Both the position numbers and the translations under genes were made by a program. Below, piece after piece: positions 1 to 6,965 of a DNA stretch of 7,086 nt. The stretch covers positions 1-7,086 of the forward strand of contig CAAFVW010000137.1 of NCBI GenBank assembly GCA_900766575.1, in the 5' to 3' direction. Below the pieces are notes generated by a model. The model was not told the DNA's origin, ran no database searches, and saw only the letters and a program-made list of their open reading frames with translations. Source of the stretch: Lachnospiraceae bacterium. GTDB taxonomy: Bacteria; Bacillota; Clostridia; Lachnospirales; Lachnospiraceae. Position 1 is the stretch's first letter; the number at the start of each line of letters is the position of its first letter.

Positions 1-3000
1 CAGAACCCTTCTTCCGGCAGCGGATGTGCCGCCACCGTCCGAATATCCGACTGAAAGCCCTTGATAAACCCCTGCGTTTTTTCAATCTGCGCAGGGAAAT
101 ATTTCATCAGCTTATCCTCCAATCGGTACTGCTGGCTCTGATGATCCGCCTTCAATACTTTCAGCCTTGCAACATCTACATCCAAGTCCATTTTCTCCTT
201 GATTTGCGGGTCTCCGGCACAAAGTGCCTTGATCTCTGCATAGGAAAGAGCCTGCTCATCTACATCATCACAGGAACGTACCGGAGATTTGCTGGTCATG
301 ATCTGGCTGATAAATTTCTGCTTATTCTCCAGTGTCTGATAGAGGTAGGCATCAAAAGTTCCTTCCGTCACATACTGATAAACCTGCACTTCTTTGTTTC
401 GGTTTCCCTGACGGATGATACGACCATTTCGCTGGGTCATGTCCGCAGGCCGCCAGCCCACATCCAGATGATGCACGGCCACCAGCCTGTCCTGCACGTT
501 CGTGCCTGCGCCCATCTTCTGTGTCGAACCCAACAATACCCGTACCTGTCCGGTACGCACTTTAGCAAACAAATCTTTCTTTTTTGCCTCAGTATCGGCA
601 TCATGGATAAATGCTATTTCTTCTTCCGGCACACCGGACTGAATTAGTTTGGCGCGGATATCCTCATAGACATTGAAGGTTCCATCGTTCTTCGGCGTGC
701 TGAGGTCGCAGAACAGCAACTGGGTCAGCTTATCCGACTGTCCTTCCTCATAAATCCGAAGCACATTCCGCACACAGGCGTTGAGCTTGCTGTTGGGGTC
801 ATCCGGCAGGAGCGGGTTCATCAACCGCTGATCCAATCCCAGTTTTCTGCCGTCCGATGTGATTTTCAGCATGTTATCGACCGACGGGTCTACCACACCG
901 GAATGCACAGCCGCCGCCCGTTCCGAAAGCTCTGCCACCATCGCCTGCTGATGCTCCGATGGCTGCACCACCACGGTTTCAAACTTTGCCTCCGGCACCG
1001 GCAGATGCAGCTGATCGGAGGTCTTGATATCCGCCACTTCCTTGAACATGTTCATCAGCTCCGGCAGGTTGAAGAACTTTGCAAATCTTGTTCTTGCCCG
1101 ATATCCGGTTCCTTCCGGTGCCAGCTCGATAGCCGTGGTGGTCTCACCAAAGGTAGAAGCCCAACTGTCGAAATGGGTCAGTCCTTTCTGCTGTAATGTG
1201 CCGTATTGGAGATACCGCATCATGGTGTAAAGCTCCGTCATGCTGTTGCTGACCGGGGTGCCGGTCGCAAAAATGATGCCGCGCCCGCCTGTCAGCTCGT
1301 CCATATACTGGCACTTCATAAACATATCCGAAGATTTCTGCGCTTCCGATGTGGACAAGCCTGCAACATTGCGCATTTTTGTGTAAAGGAACAGGTTCTT
1401 AAAGGCATGTGCTTCGTCTACAAACAGTCGGTCTACGCCCAGCTGCTCAAAGGTAATCACATCGTCCTTTCGGTCGGTTGCCCGGAGTTTATCCAATCTC
1501 GCCTCCAATCCTTTCCGGGTCTTTTCCATCTGTTTAATAGAAAAACGTTCGCCATTCTGGGATTTCATCTCAGCAATGGCGTTTTCGATTTCATCAATCT
1601 GGGCAGTCAAAATCCGCTCCTGCCGTTCTGCGGACACCGGGATTTTCTCAAACTGGGAATGCCCGATGATGACTGCATCGTAATCACCAGTAGCAATTCG
1701 TGCGCAGAACTTCTTTCTGCGGGCGGTTTCAAAGTCCTTTTTGCTTGCCACCAGCAATTTTGCACTCGGATACAGGCGCAGGAACTCGTTTGCCCACTGA
1801 AGGGTCAAATGATTTGGAACGACAAACATGGATTTCTGGCACAGTCCCAGCCGTTTTGCCTCCATAGCAGAAGCTGCCATCTCGAAGGTCTTGCCGGCAC
1901 CCACTTCGTGGGCCAGCAGCGTATTGCCACCGTACAACACATGAGCAATGGCATTCTGCTGATGTTCCCGCAGCCGGATTTCCGGATTCATGCCGCCAAA
2001 GTGGATATGGGAACCATCGTACTCACGGGGACGGGTACTGTTGAACAGCTCGTTATACTTTTCCACAAGTTCCGCACGGCGATAAGGGTCTTTCCACACC
2101 CAGTTCTGGAACGCATCCTTAATGGCCTGCTGTTTCTGCTGGGCGAGGGTGGTCTCCTTTTTATTCAGAACCCGCTTCTGCTTGCCGTCTGCATCCTCCA
2201 CGGTATCGTAGATACGGATGTCCCGCAGATTCAGCGTATCCTCCAGAATCCGGTAGGCGTTGGCTCTGCTGGTGCCGTAGGTCATATAGGCATGGACATC
2301 ATTCCGGCTCGGTGTACTCTTACCGGTGATCTGCCACTCTGCCGTCATGGGCGAGAATTTCACTTCGATGTTCCGGCGCAGATAAAACGGCGGTTCAAAG
2401 GTTTCTTCCATGAACTGCTGGATATAACCCCGATTGACCCATGTGGCACCAAGGCGCACATCAATCTCTGAAGCGTCCAGGTCTTTCGGCTGCGCCTTTC
2501 TCAGATATTCCGTATTTACCGTAAAGGCAGGGTCAGAGGCCGCAGCCAGTTCTGCCACTCGGAGCTTTTCCCGAACATTGCCGGACAGATATTCATCAGC
2601 TGTCACCCAGCCGGTTTCCTCGCCGCCCTGCGTCATCGGGTCTTTGAAAATGACACCATGCAGTTCCTGCTGGATTTTTTCATATTCCCCCGGCGTTCCT
2701 AAAAGCTCCGACATATAGGGCAAATCCACTCTGCCGCGCTCTCCGATGGAGATTGCCAGAGCCTCAGCCGGAGTATCTACGCTGGTAACAGCCCGTTCCG
2801 GTCGAATCGTCCGTTTGGTGAACATATCCGCCTTGGATTCCAGCCTGCCGTTTTCGTCTACGTTTTCCAGAGAGCAAAGCAGATAATAAGACGAATCTTC
2901 CGAAAAAGCCTGTGCATTTGCACGGGAATTGATAAGTCCATACTGATCGGCGAATCGGTCATAGGCCACATTCAGTTCCCGCTGTTTCTGGGCAATCGCG

Positions 3001-6000
3001 TCCTCCGGATAATCGTTCAGCTGATAGTCGATCAATTCCTGCACAATGGTACGAAGTTCCACCATACCCTTGATCCTGCCGGTGGCTGTCGCAGAAAGGT
3101 CAGCTTTCCGCATGATGCTGTTCTCACGGAAGTAAACATCCCCATCTACCACCGCATAGGAGAAGTTCTTTACATTTGGGTCTGCCGAAATGGTTTCGCC
3201 CTGCAAGGACAGCTCTTCCTCCGGTGCCAGCTCCTGCGCTTCATAATGACCACCGATGTGCTGCACAGCCTCATGCAGCTGGTCTCCAAGATCTGCATCC
3301 GGAATCGGAATGACCGTACATTCTTCCTTGCCGTATTGGGTGCTTTCCGTTGTAATCTCACCCAGCACCATTTCCGGGTGGTCAACAAAGTAGCTGTTGA
3401 GGGTAATACCCTCCGATGTCAGCCCCAGATGCACCCAATCCGGTTCGATATCAATGGGATGGTCTCTCTTTTGCAGGAAAATGATATCCGAAACCACATC
3501 TGTACCGGCATTGGCGCGGAATGCGTTGTTGGGAAGTCGAATGGCTCCCAGCAGTTCTGCCCGCTGTGCCAGATACTTTCGCGCGTCCGGATTCTTGGAA
3601 TCCATCGTATAGCGGCTGGTAACAAAGGCCACAATACCACCGGGACGAACCTGATCCAATGCCTTGGCAAAGAAATAGTTGTGGATAGAAAATCCGAGTT
3701 TATCATAGGGCTTATCGCTGACACGGTAGTTGCCAAAGGGCACATTGCCCACGGCCAGATCATAGAAGTCGCGCCGGTCGGTGGTTTCAAAGCCTGCCAC
3801 CTTGATTTCTGCCTGCGGATACAGCTTCTGCGCAATGCGCCCGGTGATGGAATCCAGTTCCACACCATACAGTCTGCTTCCCTGCATGGAATCCGGCAGC
3901 ATACCGAAGAAGTTGCCGACACCCATCGACGGTTCCAGAATATTGCCTTTCTCAAATCCCATACCGTCCAATGCCTCATAGATTGCACGGATCACGGTAG
4001 GGCTGGTGTAATGCGCATTCAGAGTCGAAGCCCTGGCTGCGGCATATTCTTCTTCCGTAAGAGCTGCTTTCAGCTCCTTATATTCGCCTGTCCAGGCAGT
4101 TTTCTCTGCGTCAAAGGCATCTGCCAGCCCGCCCCAGCCGACATAATTGGCCAGCGTTTCCTGTTCCTCCGGTGTCGCATCCCTATGCTGATTTTCTAAG
4201 GCTTTCAGCGTGTAGATGGCATCCATGTTGGCACGGAATTTCTGTTTAGGACTGCCTTCGCCGAGGTGAAAGCTGTTGATGCGATAGTTCTCCGCATGTT
4301 TTGCTTCATGCTCTGCCCGGAACGCTTCTTCCTCAGCTGCATTAGGAAATGTTTGAACGGTCCCATCAATCACAGCTGTAATCGGGAGCTGATCCAACGC
4401 CTCATCCGACCATACAGTACCTGTATTCTCAATATCTTTTGACGCTGCTTCTTTTCCAGAATTTAGATCAACCACCAGATTGTGCAGGTGAATATTATCC
4501 TCGTGCCCCAAAAGTCTTGCCAGATTTTCCTTGCTTTCCGAGCGGAAGATCGGATACACGGAATCCGGGTCCCGAAGCTCCACGTCGAACAGCCCGACTT
4601 TTTCAATCGTAAATGCCTTTCCGTCCAGATACAGCGTATCGCCGACACGATAATCCGGCTGCACCGGAGCTGCGGGTTCTGGCTGCACAGTTGCAGGCTC
4701 TTTTTCAGCCTTCATGTTCCTGCCGCGAATCTCCTGCAACGCCTCTGATGCGCTTACATAATCGGCAAATGTCTGCACTTTTCCGTCCGAATATCCGTAA
4801 TACTCTTCTTTAACATAATCCCAGATGGCAAACGCATCCTTAGAATCCGGGAAATTATCGCCGGTCATCGTGACTACAAACCGTTCATCCGGTGCATAGC
4901 CTGACTCTCTGGCAAGTTCTCTGGCGTGTTCCTGCATTTCCAGCACCAGAGGATCTGCCTTTGCGTGAGCCGGTTCCTGTACTTCTTCGGATTCCACATC
5001 CGGGAATGGAATGTCCTGCTGCAAATCCTGCTTGCTCTGCTCAACATAGAGCCAGTCTTTGGCTTCCCGTTCCTGGACTTTTTTAATCAACTGCTGGCGG
5101 TAGGTCTCTGCCTCCCATTCGCTGGTAAACTCTTCGCTGACACCATCCGGCTCCACATGAATGCCGTCCTGAATATCATCCCAAACCGCATAGCCATCGT
5201 CAGTTTCCATCACGGTAAACCGCTGAGGTGCTGCCAACTCGCTACGGGCATAGATATCCGCAGCCGTATTCAGCATATTATCCACATGCTCATTTCCGGT
5301 ATCGTAGTGTTCCGGTGGCGTTGGAGGAAAGACATGGGCAGCAGTCGGCATAGGAAGCGGCGCGCCGTATTCCTGCTCCAGCTTTCGATACTCTTCCATT
5401 TCCAGAGCAGTCAGGTACTGACCATTTTCCACAAGCCGGTCTAACCGCTTATCCACCGCCGACCATGTGAGGCGTACTTCCCGGTCATGACCATAATTGC
5501 GAAGCAGAATGCCTTTCCCGTCATAATCCGCAAAACCGCGACTGCCATCCATAAAGGTATAGCTGTGACCACCGATACCATATTCCGCTTTCAGAAATGC
5601 AGCTCGTTCTTTTGCGTCCCCTTGCTGCTGATACAGCGCATAAATACGGATTTTTCCGCCCTCAAAATTGGAGCCTGTCCGCAGCATCCGGTCGATTTCA
5701 TCCTCAGAAATGACAAAAGCGGAGGGCTTTTCGCTCTCCGCTTCTCTGGCTGCATTTTCTGCCGCCGCATCAATTTTCTGAATCTGCTCTGCTTCGGACT
5801 GAAACAGGCTCATAAAGTTTAGCTGTTGATAAGTTCCGTCAGAATGACTTCCTCTGCCTGCGCTTTCAGCATGTTCATGTGCTGCACCCAGGCCATCTGG
5901 TTTGATTTCTTGTCCGGTGCCGGATTCGCTTTCAGAAGATCCGCCATCATCTGCTCCATCCGTGCGGTCGCGGTCTCCTGAATCTCCCACAGGTGTGGGT

Positions 6001-6944
6001 ACAGCTTCTCGGTCAGGATCAGGTGATTGTACAGCAGTGTGTTGTTCTCCTGCAGGAACGCTCTGCGCATTCTCCCGTACTTGCCCAGGGGCTTCTGTTC
6101 CTGCACCGACAACTGGATGTCCGGAATCAGGTAATCGCCGTTCTTCGTGTAATTCAGCTCCATCATAGTTTTGGCTCCTTTCTGCCTGCTTGTCTTTTTC
6201 ATAGGTTCGGATCGTGCGTTCAATTTCCCGGAAGATCTGGCTGGACATTTCGCTGACCGCAGTTCCTAGCACATTGGCTGCAGCCTGCGTATTAAAATCA
6301 AAGATGTCCAGAAAATCCTCGTGCTCAAAATAGTCATCTGCATTGCCCACCGTCCGGGTAAAGACGGAATATGCGATGCTGACAGCGGCAGCTCTCTTAA
6401 AGGAAGCTCCGATGTTGAGTTCATCATATCCTTCCAGATAGGAATCTGCAACGATGTCACTGATCTGCCTGCGGTTTTCCTCCCAGTAATCCCTTGCAAG
6501 GCGTTCTGCTGCTTCCATAATGTGATTTTCCAGAGACCCGGCACCGGCAGGAACATCAAACGCTGCATCCAGTGCTCGAATAATCGGCTGCTCATGCTCT
6601 GCGTTCATTTTCCAGAGTTGTACCGGACGGGAATTCTTCCGTTCTCCGGTATCTGCCACATCAAATACATAGCGAAGTTTCGGCTGCTCCCCGCGCATAT
6701 CCAAAAGGGCAATGCCCTTGGAGCCACGCTTTACATAGCGGTTCATCCGGTCATTCCAGAGATCGTACTCTGCACAGGCCGTTGCTTCTGGTCTCTGCTT
6801 ATAGATCATCAGCTGCTCCGCAAATGGATACTTATAAAGCCGTGCGGATGTGGTCAGAAACGCTGTCCACTGCTCTTTGCTTCCAGTGATCTGTGCCGCA
6901 GCTTCCTGTGCCATCTGCATATAATAAGCCGTTTTCGTCATCAT
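1..6944 (-). CDS. Giant polyvalent protein: ArdC-N, linker, DNA N6-adenine methylase and SNF2/DEAH helicase (C-terminus beyond window)
   Basis: One frame is open for 2314 codons from ATG 6944 to the left edge. Order by residue: ArdC-like N-domain about 1-110 (YKYPF 37-41, YDLWN 60-64, YVKRGSKGI 70-78); helical region 139-250; Gly/Asp/Glu/Ser-rich linker 257-377; conserved module about 412-512; two YAVWD-type modules about 575-622 and 688-742; small VGDTLYLDG module about 767-817. The methylase core has GWGGL 936-940, motif I LEPSMGVGNFFG 1003-1014 and catalytic-type NVPFG 1067-1071. The helicase has HQ 1661-1662, Walker A GAGKT 1682-1686, DEAH 1843-1846, ATGTPVSNS 1893-1901, MGAGTN 2144-2149 and QRNGRIIRQGN 2171-2181. 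P1 DarB shares the methylase-helicase plan and counters type I restriction; the polyvalent-protein literature describes such fusions as delivered with conjugating DNA. Antirestriction or DNA processing here is inferred from that. No HExxH protease motif is visible. AGGAGG lies 10 nt before ATG 6944; an adjacent in-frame ATG at 6941 is possible. A separate gene starting at M378 (5813) is unlikely because it lacks a ribosome binding site. Confidence 0.9.
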   Translation of the reverse strand, partial: MMTKTAYYMQMAQEAAAQITGSKEQWTAFLTTSARLYKYPFAEQLMIYKQRPEATACAEYDLWNDRMNRYVKRGSKGIALLDMRGEQPKLRYVFDVADTGERKNSRPVQLWKMNAEHEQPIIRALDAAFDVPAGAGSLENHIMEAAERLARDYWEENRRQISDIVADSYLEGYDELNIGASFKRAAAVSIAYSVFTRTVGNADDYFEHEDFLDIFDFNTQAAANVLGTAVSEMSSQIFREIERTIRTYEKDKQAERSQNYDGAELHEERRLPDSGHPVVGAGTEAPGQVRENAQSVPAGEQHTAVQSPDPDREAVPTPVGDSGDRDRTDGADDGGSSESESGTGQEIKPDGLGAAHEHAESAGRGSHSDGTYQQLNFMSLFQSEAEQIQKIDAAAENAAREAESEKPSAFVISEDEIDRMLRTGSNFEGGKIRIYALYQQQGDAKERAAFLKAEYGIGGHSYTFMDGSRGFADYDGKGILLRNYGHDREVRLTWSAVDKRLDRLVENGQYLTALEMEEYRKLEQEYGAPLPMPTAAHVFPPTPPEHYDTGNEHVDNMLNTAADIYARSELAAPQRFTVMETDDGYAVWDDIQDGIHVEPDGVSEEFTSEWEAETYRQQLIKKVQEREAKDWLYVEQSKQDLQQDIPFPDVESEEVQEPAHAKADPLVLEMQEHARELARESGYAPDERFVVTMTGDNFPDSKDAFAIWDYVKEEYYGYSDGKVQTFADYVSASEALQEIRGRNMKAEKEPATVQPEPAAPVQPDYRVGDTLYLDGKAFTIEKVGLFDVELRDPDSVYPIFRSESKENLARLLGHEDNIHLHNLVVDLNSGKEAASKDIENTGTVWSDEALDQLPITAVIDGTVQTFPNAAEEEAFRAEHEAKHAENYRINSFHLGEGSPKQKFRANMDAIYTLKALENQHRDATPEEQETLANYVGWGGLADAFDAEKTAWTGEYKELKAALTEEEYAAARASTLNAHYTSPTVIRAIYEALDGMGFEKGNILEPSMGVGNFFGMLPDSMQGSRLYGVELDSITGRIAQKLYPQAEIKVAGFETTDRRDFYDLAVGNVPFGNYRVSDKPYDKLGFSIHNYFFAKALDQVRPGGIVAFVTSRYTMDSKNPDARKYLAQRAELLGAIRLPNNAFRANAGTDVVSDIIFLQKRDHPIDIEPDWVHLGLTSEGITLNSYFVDHPEMVLGEITTESTQYGKEECTVIPIPDADLGDQLHEAVQHIGGHYEAQELAPEEELSLQGETISADPNVKNFSYAVVDGDVYFRENSIMRKADLSATATGRIKGMVELRTIVQELIDYQLNDYPEDAIAQKQRELNVAYDRFADQYGLINSRANAQAFSEDSSYYLLCSLENVDENGRLESKADMFTKRTIRPERAVTSVDTPAEALAISIGERGRVDLPYMSELLGTPGEYEKIQQELHGVIFKDPMTQGGEETGWVTADEYLSGNVREKLRVAELAAASDPAFTVNTEYLRKAQPKDLDASEIDVRLGATWVNRGYIQQFMEETFEPPFYLRRNIEVKFSPMTAEWQITGKSTPSRNDVHAYMTYGTSRANAYRILEDTLNLRDIRIYDTVEDADGKQKRVLNKKETTLAQQKQQAIKDAFQNWVWKDPYRRAELVEKYNELFNSTRPREYDGSHIHFGGMNPEIRLREHQQNAIAHVLYGGNTLLAHEVGAGKTFEMAASAMEAKRLGLCQKSMFVVPNHLTLQWANEFLRLYPSAKLLVASKKDFETARRKKFCARIATGDYDAVIIGHSQFEKIPVSAERQERILTAQIDEIENAIAEMKSQNGERFSIKQMEKTRKGLEARLDKLRATDRKDDVITFEQLGVDRLFVDEAHAFKNLFLYTKMRNVAGLSTSEAQKSSDMFMKCQYMDELTGGRGIIFATGTPVSNSMTELYTMMRYLQYGTLQQKGLTHFDSWASTFGETTTAIELAPEGTGYRARTRFAKFFNLPELMNMFKEVADIKTSDQLHLPVPEAKFETVVVQPSEHQQAMVAELSERAAAVHSGVVDPSVDNMLKITSDGRKLGLDQRLMNPLLPDDPNSKLNACVRNVLRIYEEGQSDKLTQLLFCDLSTPKNDGTFNVYEDIRAKLIQSGVPEEEIAFIHDADTEAKKKDLFAKVRTGQVRVLLGSTQKMGAGTNVQDRLVAVHHLDVGWRPADMTQRNGRIIRQGNRNKEVQVYQYVTEGTFDAYLYQTLENKQKFISQIMTSKSPVRSCDDVDEQALSYAEIKALCAGDPQIKEKMDLDVDVARLKVLKADHQSQQYRLEDKLMKYFPAQIEKTQGFIKGFQSDIRTVAAHPLPEEGF
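4719..5222 (-). repeat. Two diverged copies of a YAVWD-type module in the giant protein
   Basis: Residues about 575-622 and 688-742 follow the same plan. Each has R-F-x-V, an acidic turn, an aromatic-Ala-hydrophobic-Trp-Asp core (YAVWD at 585-589, FAIWD at 705-709), a second acidic stretch, an F-containing turn, and a helix ending in basic residues. An acidic spacer rich in Glu/Gln/Asp separates them. The copies are too diverged for DNA-level repeats to be obvious. Their function is unknown; they may be small adaptor or binding modules of the accessory type found in polyvalent proteins. The homology is judged by eye. Confidence 0.45.
5819..6166 (-). CDS. tnpV: TnpV-family transposon-encoded protein, nested in the +1 frame of the giant gene
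   Basis: This complete 115-residue frame begins MMELNYTKNGDYLIPD and ends AEEVILTELINS. The pattern NYTKNGDYLIPD, KPLGKYGRMRRAFL, KLYPHLWEI, QMAWVQHMN and QAEEVILTEL matches my memory of the TnpV family, named from Tn4451-type clostridial transposons, and the length fits. The molecular function is not established; the protein is small, probably helical and soluble, with no signal peptide or membrane segment. The start is set at 6166 because AAAGGAG stands 8 nt upstream; the in-frame ATG at 6223 would add 19 residues with no ribosome binding site. The adjacent ATG at 6163 is an alternative. The gene lies wholly inside codons 260-375 of the giant gene, shifted one base. Third-position GC is 91/115 (79%) in this frame against 32/116 (28%) in the giant frame over the same interval, so this frame carries the coding signal. 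Expression as a separate protein is inferred from the ribosome binding site and family conservation. Confidence 0.8.
   Translation of the reverse strand: MMELNYTKNGDYLIPDIQLSVQEQKPLGKYGRMRRAFLQENNTLLYNHLILTEKLYPHLWEIQETATARMEQMMADLLKANPAPDKKSNQMAWVQHMNMLKAQAEEVILTELINS
6175..6181 (-). promoter_or_regulatory. Internal ribosome binding site of nested tnpV
   Basis: The minus strand reads AAAGGAG with 8 nt to ATG 6166, a near-ideal clostridial-type site. It lies entirely within coding sequence of the giant gene, where the same bases encode part of Glu-Arg-Ser (residues 255-257). It decides the tnpV start, because the upstream in-frame ATG at 6223 has no comparable site. Confidence 0.7.
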
Positions 6945-6954
6945 CTGTCTTTTT

Positions 6955-6960
6955 CCTCCT
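6955..6960 (-). promoter_or_regulatory. Ribosome binding site of the giant polyvalent gene
   Basis: The minus strand reads AGGAGG followed by AAAAAGACAG and then ATGATG. The 10-nt spacing to the first ATG (6944) is acceptable and 13 nt to the second (6941) is long, which favours 6944. It occupies most of the 21-bp gap after the upstream stop codon. No promoter or terminator is visible there, so co-transcription with the upstream gene is likely. Confidence 0.75.
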
Positions 6961-6965
6961 CTCCA

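Noticed and set aside
1206..2471. A 421-codon open frame on the plus strand
   Set aside because: It lies opposite the helicase part of the giant gene, whose Walker A, TGTP and DEAH motifs read cleanly on the minus strand. The plus-strand translation is Cys/His/Leu-rich with no recognisable motif and no ribosome binding site noted.
3419..3988. A 189-codon minus-strand frame beside the methylase
   Set aside because: It is a frame-shifted shadow of the methylase segment; the real frame there contains GVGNFFG and NVPFG.
3246..4199. A 317-codon open frame on the plus strand
   Set aside because: It is antisense to the methylase core, which carries all expected motifs on the minus strand. The composition is typical of a reverse-complement shadow.
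6186..6200. The run GAAAAAG near codons 249-250 as a programmed frameshift site into tnpV
   Set aside because: tnpV is in the +1 frame while a short A-run would favour a -1 shift. No pseudoknot or stimulator is evident, and tnpV has its own start site.
6167..6223. Upstream ATG (6223) as the tnpV start
   Set aside because: It would add 19 basic residues not expected in TnpV, and it lacks a ribosome binding site. The ATG at 6166 has AAAGGAG at 8 nt.
6266..6595. A 109-codon minus-strand frame within the ArdC-like region
   Set aside because: The giant gene's frame is continuous here and matches the known N-terminal family pattern. This alternative is rich in Trp/Met/Leu without motif support.
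6945..6965. A promoter or terminator between the first two genes
   Set aside because: The 21-bp gap holds only the ribosome binding site; there is no room for -35/-10 boxes and no hairpin.
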